DNA from: Leclercia adecarboxylata
GTDB lineage: Bacteria; Pseudomonadota; Gammaproteobacteria; Enterobacterales; Enterobacteriaceae
Length of the DNA stretch: 64,000 bases
NCBI GenBank assembly: GCA_002360945.1
Contig: DERO01000008.1
Coordinates: forward strand, 1-64,000
Direction of reading: 5' to 3'
The notes below the pieces were generated by a model. It was not told the origin of the DNA. It saw only the letters and a list, made by a program, of their open reading frames with translations, and ran no database searches. Every line of letters starts with the position of its first letter. The first letter of the stretch is position 1. Shown here piece by piece: positions 1 to 9,295 of this stretch. A program made the translations under genes and the position numbers.

Positions 1-12
1 ACTGCCAGGCAT
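1..12 (+). rRNA. rrfH: 3' end of 5S rRNA (partial)
   Basis: The first 12 bases match the 3' terminus of enterobacterial 5S rRNA (ending TGCCAGGCAT). The rest of the rRNA operon lies outside the window. The rrnH identity rests on the following aspU-dkgB order, as in E. coli. Confidence 0.8.
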
Positions 13-65
13 CAAATTACGTAGTGAACCGGGGCATTAAACCGGTGGTTACAGAAGTATTCGGT

Positions 66-142
66 GGAGCGGTAGTTCAGTCGGTTAGAATACCTGCCTG
101 TCACGCAGGGGGTCGCGGGTTCGAGTCCCGTCCGTTCCGCCA
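66..142 (+). tRNA. aspU: tRNA-Asp (GTC)
   Basis: A 77-nt cloverleaf with encoded CCA, anticodon GTC within CCTGTCACG, and a T-loop GGTTCGAGTCC. It is identical over its length to the second tRNA-Asp at 51952-52028. It sits about 50 nt behind the 5S rRNA end and is probably co-transcribed with the rRNA operon. Confidence 0.97.
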
Positions 143-151
143 CCTATTGAA

Positions 152-180
152 AGCCCTGAGCTAACGCTCAGGGCTTTTTT
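152..180 (+). terminator. Rho-independent terminator of the rRNA-aspU transcript
   Basis: A perfect 10-bp stem AGCCCTGAGC/GCTCAGGGCT with a TAAC loop, followed by a T run, 10 nt after aspU. Confidence 0.92.
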
Positions 181-306
181 CTTGTCTGCCGTCTGGATTA
201 TTGCTTTAAACGCAAAAATCCTCTGCTTAATACGCTCTTTTTTCACACATCCCCCGCAGTGATAATCCTCTCTATTAACAAACATGATGAAGAAAAGAGG
301 AATTCA

Positions 307-1110
307 ATGACTATCCCTGCATTTGGTCTGGGCACTTTCCGCCTGAAAGACGACGTGGTTATCGCATCCGTTAAAACCGCACTCGAACTCGGCTATCGCA
401 CGGTTGATACCGCGCAGATCTATGATAACGAAGCCGCGGTCGGCCAGGCTATTGAAGAGAGCGGCGTACCGCGCAACGAACTTTTTATCACCACCAAGAT
501 CTGGATTGAGAATCTCAGCAAAGAGAAATTAATCCCAAGCCTGAAAGAGAGCCTGAAAAAGCTGCGCACCGATTATGTCGATTTGACTCTGATCCACTGG
601 CCGTCACCAAATGATGCCGTGCCAGTTGAAGAGTTTATGCAGGCGTTGCTAGAAGCTAAAGCCCAGGGGCTGACGCGTGAAATTGGTATTTCTAACTTTA
701 CTATCCCATTGATGGAAAAGGCGATTGCCGCTGTTGGCGCAGAAAATATCGCGACCAACCAGATCGAGCTTTCTCCTTATCTGCAAAACCGTCAGGTGGT
801 TGAATGGGCGCAGCAGCACGGCATCCATATCACCTCTTATATGACGCTGGCTTATGGTAAGGCGCTGAAAGACGAAACCATTCTGCGTATTGCTGCCAAA
901 CATAATGCTACCGCTGCGCAGGTTATCCTGGCATGGGCAATGGGAGAAGGGTATGCAGTGATCCCTTCTTCCACCAAGCGTGAAAACCTGGCAAGCAACC
1001 TGCTGGCACAGGATCTAACGCTGGATCAGGACGATAAAAAAGCGATCGCCGCACTGGATTGCAACGATCGCCTGGTGAGCCCGGAAGGCCTGGCGCCGAA
1101 GTGGGATTAA
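307..1110 (+). CDS. dkgB: 2,5-diketo-D-gluconate reductase B (aldo-keto reductase)
   Basis: A 267-residue NADPH-dependent aldo-keto reductase of the cytoplasm. It reduces methylglyoxal, 2,5-diketogluconate and similar aldehydes. The (beta/alpha)8 fold signatures are visible: Asp and Tyr of DTAQIYDNE near residues 34-42, the catalytic Lys in TTKIW, the His in LIHWPS, and a C-terminal NADPH-binding IPSSTKR segment. The start at 307 is chosen over the in-frame ATG at 259 because AGAGGA lies just upstream and the N-terminus then matches E. coli DkgB ([16 protein letters not shown]). The gene follows aspU as in E. coli. Confidence 0.96.
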   Translation: MTIPAFGLGTFRLKDDVVIASVKTALELGYRTVDTAQIYDNEAAVGQAIEESGVPRNELFITTKIWIENLSKEKLIPSLKESLKKLRTDYVDLTLIHWPSPNDAVPVEEFMQALLEAKAQGLTREIGISNFTIPLMEKAIAAVGAENIATNQIELSPYLQNRQVVEWAQQHGIHITSYMTLAYGKALKDETILRIAAKHNATAAQVILAWAMGEGYAVIPSSTKRENLASNLLAQDLTLDQDDKKAIAALDCNDRLVSPEGLAPKWD

Positions 1111-1144
1111 TTTAACCCTCCCTCTGTACTCTCACTAAACCCTC

Positions 1145-2047
1145 TTACAGCTCCTTCGGGAGCTGTTTTACATGCTCGCTCAGAAAGTCGATAAATGCCC
1201 GGATCCGGGTGCTCACCGCTCTGTCGCTGTAGTAGACCGCGCTGAAGGGCATCTCTACCGGCAGGCGCTTGTCTGCCATCAATTCGACTAACTCACCCCG
1301 CGCAATCTCCTTATCAATCATATAGTCCGAAAGACAAGCAATTCCGTTCCCTTCAAGGCATAACTGTTTGAGCGTCTCGCCGCTGTTGGACGATAAATCG
1401 CTGACCACTTCATGAAGCTGTCCATCATGGCAGGCGAGGGGCCAGGTGTTAAGGGATACCGGCTCCGTAAAGCCCAGGCACAGATGCTGCTTCAGTTCCT
1501 CAATCGTCTCTGGCTTGCCGAAACGGGCAATATAGGCCGGAGAAGCGATGATTTTGCGATAGCTGGTGAACAGCGGGCGTGCCCGCAAACTGGAATCGGT
1601 CAGCGTCCCGGCGCGGATCGCCACATCTACCTTGCGCTCAATCAGGTTGATAAAGGTTTCTGACGAGACCAGGGACAACGTCATTTCCGGATAACGTTCG
1701 CGGAAAGGTTTGATTAAAGGCATCAGGAAATGCAGCACCACGGGCGTGGCTGCGTCAATGCGCAACAGGCCGCGTGGTGTGCTGCGCGTCTCCATAATCT
1801 CTGTTTCTGCCGCCGCCATCTCCTGCAGGATAGACTGCACGCGCCGGAAATAGCGTTCGCCTTCTTCAGTCAGACTGAGCTGCCGGGTCGTCCGGTTCAG
1901 CAGACTGACGCCCAGCTTCATCTCCAGCTTTTTGACCGACCGGCTGACGGCAGAATTGGCCTGGCCCAACTGTTCGGCGGCGCGGCTAAAGCTGCCGCTC
2001 TCAACGACGGCGACAAAGATCGCCAGTTCCTCAGAGGTTGCTTTCAT
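1145..2047 (-). CDS. yafC: LysR-family transcriptional regulator YafC
   Basis: A 300-residue LysR-type regulator. Residues 1-60 form the winged helix-turn-helix ([32 protein letters not shown]), and residues ~90-295 form the two-lobed periplasmic-binding-like effector domain. Target and effector are not known for this family member. It is convergent with dkgB as in E. coli. On its other side it is now divergent from an MFS exporter gene (104 bp between starts), which is absent from this locus in E. coli. LysR regulators often control the divergent neighbour, so it may regulate the exporter (inference). Confidence 0.93.
   Translation of the reverse strand: MKATSEELAIFVAVVESGSFSRAAEQLGQANSAVSRSVKKLEMKLGVSLLNRTTRQLSLTEEGERYFRRVQSILQEMAAAETEIMETRSTPRGLLRIDAATPVVLHFLMPLIKPFRERYPEMTLSLVSSETFINLIERKVDVAIRAGTLTDSSLRARPLFTSYRKIIASPAYIARFGKPETIEELKQHLCLGFTEPVSLNTWPLACHDGQLHEVVSDLSSNSGETLKQLCLEGNGIACLSDYMIDKEIARGELVELMADKRLPVEMPFSAVYYSDRAVSTRIRAFIDFLSEHVKQLPKEL
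1147..1170 (+). terminator. Terminator of dkgB, inside the yafC 3' end
   Basis: Stem ACAGCTCC/GGAGCTGT closed by a TTCG tetraloop and followed by TTTTA. It overlaps the last codons of yafC, so the two convergent genes share this DNA. Confidence 0.75.
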
Positions 2048-2151
2048 TGTTGCTTAATCCGCAAAATTGTATTGATACTTTGAGCATTTTTGTTATTTAA
2101 ACACTGGCGCATACTCCGTGTCATCTTAATCCTGATGAGACGGAGTTTTTT

Positions 2152-3327
2152 ATGCCTCTGGCGCTACTTGCCCTGACGATCAGTGCCTTCGCAATCGGCA
2201 CAACCGAATTTGTTATTGTAGGACTGGTTCCTACGATTGCTGACCAACTTGCCATCTCTCTGCCTTCTGCGGGTCTGCTGGTCTCCATCTATGCCCTCGG
2301 CGTGGCGATCGGTGCGCCGGTGCTGACGGCCCTTACAGGCCGGCTGCCGCGTAAGCAGCTGCTGATGGCGTTAATGGTGCTGTTCACCGCAGGCAATCTT
2401 CTTGCCTGGCAGGCGCCTGATTACATGACTCTGGTGATTGCCCGTCTGCTGACCGGCCTTGCCCATGGGGTCTTCTTCTCTATCGGCTCGACCATTGCGA
2501 CCAGTCTGGTGCCTAAAGAGAAAGCCGCCTCCGCCATCGCCATTATGTTTGGCGGATTAACCGTGGCGCTGGTGACCGGTGTTCCGCTGGGCACCTTTAT
2601 CGGCCAGCACTTTGGCTGGCGGGAAACTTTCCTTGCAGTCTCGCTGCTTGGGGTAATTGCCTTGATCAGCAGCCTGGTGCTGATCCCGTCGAACATTCCC
2701 GGGCGTGCGGCAGCGACGCTGCGCGATCAGCTGAAGGTGCTGACCCATCCCCGTCTGCTGATGATCTATGCCATTACCGCGCTGGGTTATGGTGGCGTGT
2801 TTACCGCATTCACCTTCCTCGCGCCAATGATGCAGGATCTGGCCGGATTCTCACCGAATGCGGTCAGCTGGATCCTGCTGGGCTATGGCGTTTCGGTAGC
2901 GATCGGCAACATCTGGGGCGGCAAGCTGGCCGATAAGCATGGCGCCGTTCCGGCACTGAAAATTATCTTTGCCGCACTGGTTGTCCTGCTGCTGGTCTTC
3001 CAGTTTACCGCATCGATGCAATATGCCGCGCTGGCGACGGTACTGGTGATGGGGATCTTCGCCTTCGGCAACGTACCGGGCCTGCAGGTCTACGTGGTGC
3101 AGAAAGCCGAGCTGTATACCCCGAACGCCGTGGATGTGGCCTCTGGTTTGAACATCGCTGCGTTCAATGTGGGTATTGCGCTGGGGTCCATTATTGGCGG
3201 GCAGACCGTAGAACACTTCGGTCTGGCGCAAACGCCGTGGATTGGGGCGGTTATCGTTCTCGCGGCATTTCTGCTGATTGGCCTTAGCGGCCGCCTGGAT
3301 AAGCCCGCTCGTGTTGTGCTGGGATAA
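2152..3327 (+). CDS. MFS transporter, DHA1 (AraJ/CmlA-like) exporter
   Basis: A 391-residue inner-membrane protein with about 12 hydrophobic segments. The first TM carries the AraJ/YdhP-like start SAFAIGTTEFVIVGLVP, and the loop after TM2 carries GRLPRK (MFS motif A region). TM5 contains the antiporter-type GVPLGTFIGQHFGWR motif. Members of this family export arabinose-like sugars, chloramphenicol or other drugs; the substrate here cannot be read from sequence. The ATG at 2152 follows ACGGAG at good spacing. It is transcribed away from the LysR gene yafC, a typical regulator-exporter arrangement, and precedes yafD. Confidence 0.9.
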   Translation: MPLALLALTISAFAIGTTEFVIVGLVPTIADQLAISLPSAGLLVSIYALGVAIGAPVLTALTGRLPRKQLLMALMVLFTAGNLLAWQAPDYMTLVIARLLTGLAHGVFFSIGSTIATSLVPKEKAASAIAIMFGGLTVALVTGVPLGTFIGQHFGWRETFLAVSLLGVIALISSLVLIPSNIPGRAAATLRDQLKVLTHPRLLMIYAITALGYGGVFTAFTFLAPMMQDLAGFSPNAVSWILLGYGVSVAIGNIWGGKLADKHGAVPALKIIFAALVVLLLVFQFTASMQYAALATVLVMGIFAFGNVPGLQVYVVQKAELYTPNAVDVASGLNIAAFNVGIALGSIIGGQTVEHFGLAQTPWIGAVIVLAAFLLIGLSGRLDKPARVVLG

Positions 3328-3413
3328 GTCTGGTGTAAGCACTTGCTAACAAAACGAAACAGCGGTTTATCGGTAATTGCGTTGAAAGTGTGAGCTGAAA
3401 ACCCTATAACATT

Positions 3414-3443
3414 AGAACCCGCTCCTGTTTCTGGACGGGTTCT
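3414..3443 (+). other. Inverted repeat in the yafD leader
   Basis: AGAACCCG/CGGGTTCT with a 14-nt loop between the exporter gene and yafD. It has no T run, so it is either a weak terminator of the exporter transcript or a leader hairpin. Confidence 0.35.
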
Positions 3444-3451
3444 GTCTATAG

Positions 3452-4267
<816 letters not shown>

Positions 4268-4345
4268 AGGTGTGTCAGGTCTGCCGTGGGGCAGGCCTGC
4301 GCGGGTGCTGCCCTTTATTTTTCATCAACCGAAGGACAGCAAAAA

Positions 4346-5116
4346 ATGACAACACAGTCCCATCATGACAACGTAGAAAAACAGTTTGGCTCCCAGGCGA
4401 AGGCCTATCTCACCAGCGCGGTTCACGCATCCGGGCGCGATCTGCAGCGTCTGGCTGAACGTCTGGCCGACTTTCCCGATGCCAGCGTGCTGGATTTAGG
4501 TTGCGGAGCGGGTCATGCCAGCTTTGTGGCGGCGCAGCAGGTCGCTCATGTTACGGCTTACGACTTATCCAGTCAGATGCTGGAGGTCGTCTCTGCGGCT
4601 GCCAGTGAGAAAGGGCTGGGGAATATCGCCACCCGACAGGGGTATGCCGAATCATTACCCTTCGCCGATAGCTCCTTTGATATCGTCATCAGCCGCTACT
4701 CGGCGCATCACTGGCACGATGTCGGCCAGGCATTGCGCGAGGTAAAACGGGTACTGAAGCCAGGCGGTTTGGTCATCATCATGGATATTATGTCACCGGG
4801 CCATCCTGTGCGTGATATCTGGTTGCAGACGGTTGAAGCCCTGCGCGACACCTCGCATGTGCGCAACTATTCCAGCGGCGAGTGGTTATCGATGTTCACG
4901 GAAGCCGGGTTGATTACGTGCGCGTTGCAGACTGACAGGCTGACGCTGGAGTTCTCCTCGTGGATTGCCCGTATGCGCACGCCAGAGGCATTAAGTCAGG
5001 CGATCAGGCTGTATCAGGAGAGCGCCTCCGCTGAAGTGAAAGCCTACTTTGAGCTGCAGGAGGAGGGCTCATTCACCAGCGATACGCTTTTTGCTGAAGC
5101 CCGGAAGGCGGGATAA
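4346..5116 (+). CDS. yafE: SAM-dependent methyltransferase YafE
   Basis: A 256-residue class I methyltransferase of the UbiE/Methyltransf_11 type. Motif I is VLDLGCGAGH at about residues 50-59, an acidic motif II follows in VTAYDLSS, and the post-motif region VLKPGGLVIIMD is present. The methyl acceptor is unknown. The start at 4346 is supported by GAAGGA upstream and by agreement with E. coli YafE. An in-frame ATG at 4286 lacks a ribosome-binding site. Confidence 0.93.
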   Translation: MTTQSHHDNVEKQFGSQAKAYLTSAVHASGRDLQRLAERLADFPDASVLDLGCGAGHASFVAAQQVAHVTAYDLSSQMLEVVSAAASEKGLGNIATRQGYAESLPFADSSFDIVISRYSAHHWHDVGQALREVKRVLKPGGLVIIMDIMSPGHPVRDIWLQTVEALRDTSHVRNYSSGEWLSMFTEAGLITCALQTDRLTLEFSSWIARMRTPEALSQAIRLYQESASAEVKAYFELQEEGSFTSDTLFAEARKAG

Positions 5117-5120
5117 AACA

Positions 5121-5152
5121 AAAAAGGCACCGGGGGAATCGGTGCCTTTTTT
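5121..5152. terminator. Bidirectional terminator between yafE and mltD
   Basis: Stem AAAAAGGCACCG/CGGTGCCTTTTTT with flanking A and T runs, so it can terminate both convergent genes. Confidence 0.92.
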
Positions 5153-5169
5153 ACATCTGGTCTCTGAAA

Positions 5170-6537
5170 TCAGGAATCCGGGGTGGCGTTGTTTTTCACA
5201 AACAACGTTATCCGATCGCCAGGCTGCAGATTGTCGGTATCGCTGTTCCAGCGCATCACATCTTTGATGTTCACGCCGTGACGCTTAGCAATACTGGAGA
5301 GCGAATCGCCTTTTTGCACGCGATAGGTGATGCTATCGCTGTTATTGGCGAGACGCTGCGCGCTGTTACCCGCACCAATCGTCAGGTTCTGACCTACTTT
5401 CAGGGTAGATCCACGCAGTTTGTTCCACTGCTGCAGATCTTTTGCGCTCACGCCAAGACGTGATGCAATACCTGAAAGCGTATCGCCTGTACGTACCTGA
5501 TAGCTACGGCTGTTAACCGGTGAGTTATCCGCGATCAGCGTAGACTGAACCGCAGCAATTTCACCCGCCGCCAGAGATACCCGTAACTGTTCAGCGTGTT
5601 TCTGCGGCACCAGAACGTACTTCGGCCCGCTGTTACCCAACGTAGAGCCTTTCACACCTGCGTTGAAGGCTTTCAGTTTGGTGACCGAGATACCTGCCAT
5701 ATCCGCAACCTGTCGCAGTTCAACAGGGTTGTTGATACGCACTCTCGCCAGCGCACGACTCTCGTCCGAGGTCGGTAGCTTCACGCCGTACTGTTCGCTG
5801 TTTTTGAAAATCTCACTCAAAGCCAGCATTTTTGGTACGTATATTTTGGTTTCCCGTGGCAGTGGAAGCGACCAAAAGTCGGTGGGTTTACCCCGTGCTT
5901 TATTCGCTTTCATTGCCTTCAGTACACGACCCTCACCGCTGTTATACGCCGCGACAGTTAATAACCAGTCACCGTCGAACATCTTGTTCAGACGTTGCAT
6001 CATGTCGAGTGCTGCAGTCGTCGAAGCGACCACATCACGACGCGCATCGTAGTTGCGGGTCTGTTTCAAACCATAATTTCGCCCTGTGCTCGGTATGATC
6101 TGCCAAAGACCTGCGGCCTTGGCGCCAGACGTTGCATGTGGGTCAAAAGCGCTCTCCACTATGGGTAGTAGTACCAGTTCCATGGGCATGTTACGTTTCT
6201 TAACTTGCCCTGCTATCCAGTACATATACGGCTCTGCCCGTAAAGTTACATCGTGGAGATAGCTCTTATTACTTAAATACTTCTGTTTCTGTTCGCGAAT
6301 CCGGCTGTTTTCCGGAATTCCCATCTTCAGCTCGTCGCCAATAGAGACCCACAAGTCTTGATCCTGTGCGAAAGACGTCCCATCGTCTGCCCATCGCGAT
6401 TGACTTGTAAACTTCCCTGCTTCCCCTTGACCAGCTGCAGAAAGGCTCTGTGCGTGCTGTTGTACGTTGCCAGTGTTCTGAGACGACTGGCAACCCACAA
6501 GCAGGACAGAGGCGAGTAATATCGCTTTTGCCTTCAT
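5170..6537 (-). CDS. mltD: Membrane-bound lytic murein transglycosylase D
   Basis: A 455-residue outer-membrane lipoprotein that cleaves the MurNAc-GlcNAc bond of peptidoglycan and leaves a 1,6-anhydro end. It has a lipobox LVGC with Cys16, an SLT domain at ~115-240 with catalytic Glu near 128 (LPIVESAFDP) and the GLWQIIPSTG motif. Two C-terminal LysM repeats follow (~343-386 and ~402-446, YQVRTGDTLSGIA and YRVQKGDSLSSIA). Length and order match E. coli MltD. It is downstream of and co-oriented with gloB. Confidence 0.97.
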   Translation of the reverse strand: MKAKAILLASVLLVGCQSSQNTGNVQQHAQSLSAAGQGEAGKFTSQSRWADDGTSFAQDQDLWVSIGDELKMGIPENSRIREQKQKYLSNKSYLHDVTLRAEPYMYWIAGQVKKRNMPMELVLLPIVESAFDPHATSGAKAAGLWQIIPSTGRNYGLKQTRNYDARRDVVASTTAALDMMQRLNKMFDGDWLLTVAAYNSGEGRVLKAMKANKARGKPTDFWSLPLPRETKIYVPKMLALSEIFKNSEQYGVKLPTSDESRALARVRINNPVELRQVADMAGISVTKLKAFNAGVKGSTLGNSGPKYVLVPQKHAEQLRVSLAAGEIAAVQSTLIADNSPVNSRSYQVRTGDTLSGIASRLGVSAKDLQQWNKLRGSTLKVGQNLTIGAGNSAQRLANNSDSITYRVQKGDSLSSIAKRHGVNIKDVMRWNSDTDNLQPGDRITLFVKNNATPDS

Positions 6538-6608
6538 GTGTGTGTCAATAGTTGCTTAAAAGACGAGCGATGATAACGACGAATATTTAAAAAGGCAACA
6601 CTCAATCG

Positions 6609-7364
6609 TCAGAAGTTATCTTTCTTAGCCCTTAACCATGCGAAAAACTCTTCTGGTTGTTGCATATTTGTTTCTTCATTAATTTTATTAATTAAATCAA
6701 CGTCATCTGTTCTGAGAAATAAATTAATTTTACGCTCATTTTTCAGAATTCCGGGGAGTGTTTTTTGGTTTTTTGCACGTAACTCATTAACTTTGCGGTA
6801 ATAATCCTGAATCGCCACATCCTGTGGCAAAACGTGCCTTGCAAACTTCATATTCGCTAAAGTATATTCGTGCGCGCAACAAATGAGGGTGTCTTCGGGA
6901 AGGGCGTTAATTTTCTGGAAGGACTGGTACATCTGGGCTGGCGTGCCTTCGAACAGTCTTCCGCAGCCGCCAGAGAACATCGTATCGCCACAGAAAAGAT
7001 AAGGAAAACTGAAGAACGAGATATGTCCTAAAGTGTGACCCGGAGTGGCAATTACGGAAAACTCCGACTCAAGAATGAGGATCTTTTCTCCATCTTCGAC
7101 TACGCGTGTGGTTCCTTTATCTTGTGTCTCAGCGGGTCCGTAGACCACAAGATGCGGAAATTTTGCACAGATCGCCGCCACGCCGCCTATATGGTCGTGG
7201 TGATGATGTGTCAGCAGGATCGCTTCCGGCTGCCACTGGTTGTGCTCAATGGCCTTCAGTACCGGCTCAGCCTCGCCAGGATCGACAATGATGCAACGAC
7301 CTTCATCATTGCTTAAAACCCAGATGTAATTGTCCTGAAAAGCAGGAATACTGATAAGATTCAT
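6609..7364 (-). CDS. gloB: Hydroxyacylglutathione hydrolase (glyoxalase II)
   Basis: A 251-residue cytoplasmic metallo-beta-lactamase-fold enzyme that hydrolyses S-D-lactoylglutathione to D-lactate and glutathione, the second step of methylglyoxal detoxification. The dinuclear metal motif THHHHDH lies at residues 52-58, with further ligands in TPGHTLGH and CGDTMF. It is divergent from yafS with 32 bp between starts. Its 3' half is visibly richer in AT than the 5' half. Confidence 0.97.
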   Translation of the reverse strand: MNLISIPAFQDNYIWVLSNDEGRCIIVDPGEAEPVLKAIEHNQWQPEAILLTHHHHDHIGGVAAICAKFPHLVVYGPAETQDKGTTRVVEDGEKILILESEFSVIATPGHTLGHISFFSFPYLFCGDTMFSGGCGRLFEGTPAQMYQSFQKINALPEDTLICCAHEYTLANMKFARHVLPQDVAIQDYYRKVNELRAKNQKTLPGILKNERKINLFLRTDDVDLINKINEETNMQQPEEFFAWLRAKKDNF

Positions 7365-7396
7365 ACATTACCTCTCATAGCGTGGCGGGTGTTTTG

Positions 7397-8113
7397 ATGA
7401 AACCGGCAAGGATACCTCAGATTGTCTCAGCACCAGCACATTGGGCGGAATTGCCCTGGGGTGAATACTATCGCGAAGCGCTTGAGCAGCAGCTTAAGCC
7501 CTGGTTCGCAAAAATGTATGGTTTTCACCTGCTTAAGATTGGCAATCTGAGCGCGGAAATCAACACTGAAAGTTGTGGGATTTCACATCAGGTTAACGTT
7601 TCGCTGGGGGGCGAGCCGGTTCAGGTGAAGGCCAATCCCCTGCATCTGCCGTTTGCAGAAAAATCCGTGGATGCCTGCCTGCTGGCGCATTCGCTGCCCT
7701 GGTGCGACGATCCGCACCGGTTACTGCGCGAAGCCGACCGGGTGCTGATTGATGACGGCTGGCTGGTGATCAGCGGCTTTAACCCGATGAGCCTGATGGG
7801 CTTGCGCAAGCTGGTGCCCATACTGCGCCGCACCCCGCCATACAACAGCCGGATGTTCACCCTGATGCGCCAGTTGGACTGGCTGTCGCTGCTCAACTTT
7901 GAGGTGATGTACCATAGCGGTTTTCAGGTCTTACCCTGGACGCGGCAGGGCGGGAAGATGCTCACCACCCATTTCCCGGCGCTGGGCTGTATGCAGCTGA
8001 TTGTGGCGCGCAAGCGAACTATTCCCCTGACGCTCAATCCCATGAAGCAAAGTAAAGCGAAAACGCGGCTGCGTGCCGCCGTCGGCGCCACGCGACAGTA
8101 CCGTAAACCCTGA
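7397..8113 (+). CDS. yafS: Class I methyltransferase-like protein YafS
   Basis: A 238-residue protein like E. coli YafS, with a Methyltransf_11-type core (NPLHLPFAEKSVDACLLAHSLPWCDDPHRLLREADRVL) and a basic C-terminus. No experimental function is known to me. The start is set at 7397 (MKPARIPQ) to match E. coli; an in-frame GTG at 7382 is an alternative. Its TGA is directly adjacent to the convergent rnhA stop with no spacer. Confidence 0.92.
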   Translation: MKPARIPQIVSAPAHWAELPWGEYYREALEQQLKPWFAKMYGFHLLKIGNLSAEINTESCGISHQVNVSLGGEPVQVKANPLHLPFAEKSVDACLLAHSLPWCDDPHRLLREADRVLIDDGWLVISGFNPMSLMGLRKLVPILRRTPPYNSRMFTLMRQLDWLSLLNFEVMYHSGFQVLPWTRQGGKMLTTHFPALGCMQLIVARKRTIPLTLNPMKQSKAKTRLRAAVGATRQYRKP

Positions 8114-8581
8114 TCAGGATTCCGGTTTGTACCCCACGTCTTCATGCTGCGGATTCATCGCGGCAGCGCGGGCCAGCTCGTCGCAACGTTCGTTTTCGGG
8201 ATGTCCGGCGTGGCCTTTCACCCACTCCCACTGGATTTTATGCTGGCTGAGCGCCGCGTCCAGGCGCTGCCAGAGATCGACATTCTTCACCGGTTTTTTG
8301 TCGGCTGTTTTCCAGCCCCGTTTCTTCCAGTTATGGATCCATTGGGTGATCCCCTGGCGCACGTACTGGCTGTCGGTGCTCAGCACAATATCGCAGTGCT
8401 CTTTGAGCGCCTCGAGGGCTACAATCGCGGCCATCAGCTCCATACGGTTGTTGGTGGTCAGGCGATAGCCTTCGTTGAAGGTTTTTTCGTGCTCGCGATA
8501 ACGCAAAATCGCACCGTAGCCCCCCGGACCCGGGTTGCCGAGGCACGATCCGTCGGTGTATATCTCTACCTGTTTACGCAT
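8114..8581 (-). CDS. rnhA: Ribonuclease HI
   Basis: A 155-residue enzyme that degrades the RNA strand of RNA-DNA hybrids. All four carboxylates are in place: D10 in YTDGS, E48 in NRMELMA, D70 in STDSQ, and D134 in ERCDELAR. The basic handle ([12 protein letters not shown]) is present. The start at 8581 (MRKQVEI) gives the E. coli length; an upstream ATG at 8593 would add four residues. In relatives rnhA is immediately divergent from dnaQ. Here its upstream side still holds the old dnaQ promoter and start, but the rest of dnaQ is 42 kb away. Confidence 0.97.
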   Translation of the reverse strand: MRKQVEIYTDGSCLGNPGPGGYGAILRYREHEKTFNEGYRLTTNNRMELMAAIVALEALKEHCDIVLSTDSQYVRQGITQWIHNWKKRGWKTADKKPVKNVDLWQRLDAALSQHKIQWEWVKGHAGHPENERCDELARAAAMNPQHEDVGYKPES

Positions 8582-8669
8582 CCTGGCAGACATCCTGTAA
8601 TCAAAACGGTAAGTCTGACATAAATGGTCGCCGTCAGCACAGCAAAATAGCCTCCATGCGAATTAGCCT

Positions 8670-8697
8670 TTGAACGCCTGGTCAGGTTGTTTACAAT
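8670..8697 (+). promoter_or_regulatory. Orphaned native dnaQ promoter
   Basis: A -35 TTGAAC (8670-8675) and -10 TACAAT (8692-8697) with a 16-bp spacer lie about 30 nt before the ATG that once started dnaQ. Since the island insertion this promoter reads into the island's left end instead of dnaQ. Confidence 0.6.
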
Positions 8698-8726
8698 GTC
8701 GCCGTTGAACAGAGCAGGTTTTCAGA

Positions 8727-8783
8727 ATGAGTATTGCAGACACACATAACGCCGACAGGATCATCATCATGTTCTGCTGCTAA
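8727..8783 (+). pseudogene. 5' remnant of dnaQ (start codon and first codons)
   Basis: An 18-codon open frame (MSIADT... ending MFCC) starts where dnaQ should start, divergent from rnhA. Its first codons (ATGAGTATTGCAGACACAC) resemble the 5' end of enterobacterial dnaQ (E. coli MSTAITRQ); similarity then stops at about 8745. It lacks all exonuclease motifs and stops at 8781-8783. The rest of dnaQ, with a different N-terminus, lies at 51084-51821. I read this as the left junction of the island. The residues after the junction (DRIIIM) loosely echo DRVVVL at the rebuilt right end, which may be coincidence. Confidence 0.65.
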
Positions 8784-9295
8784 AGGATATTTGTAAACGC
8801 CAAGCTTTCTATCATCAAATACTGGTATCGTTGAGCTTCAGCTCGGTTCGATACCACGATACGCTTGTTTACACAAAATTATGTAAACCGTGAACAGAGT
8901 TCTGGCTCCATGGTTTACATTTTTCCATACTCATTCCTACACTCACAACCCTCTCATCTGAGATATTCCATCCCTGAAACTGCCGTGTAGGCAAAGCTGC
9001 GCTGATCCTAATCTTCCCTGTACCGCAAGTCTTTATAACGATAACCATGCGTTATGTGCTTATGAAGCCACTTGCAATCACGAACTAGTACCATTGTAAG
9101 GCTAAGGCTTCACTGCCTTGACCTCCAGGATTTGATAGAACTTAAAGAATATGTAACACAATGAATTAAATTTTATTTTTAAAGGAAGATAATCGAAAAT
9201 GATCATTATATAATTCTGTATGACCATGCGTATTTAATCTCATTGATCCGAATACCACGTATTATCACATGTTTCTTAAAGAGCGTTTATGAAGA
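8784..9295. other. Non-coding left end of the island
   Basis: 512 bp without a convincing gene, rich in AT. The first 140 bp hold four copies of TGTAAAC/GTTTACA (8792, 8867, 8882, 8913) and a hairpin at 8824-8855. These are probably recombinase or directionality-factor sites. From 8930 to 9295 I see nothing recognisable. Confidence 0.6.
8824..8855. repeat. Interrupted inverted repeat at the island left end
   Basis: GGTATCG (8824-8830) pairs with CGATACC (8849-8855), and inside it GAGCT pairs with AGCTC around a 2-nt loop, with unpaired bases between the two stems. CGATAC is repeated once more at 8857-8862. TCGATACC also occurs in dnaQ at 51121-51128, just inside the right boundary. Confidence 0.6.

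Noticed and set aside
8824..8855. Integron attC site.
   Set aside because: The hairpin lacks the conserved attC R' and R'' boxes, and no IntI-type integrase is present.
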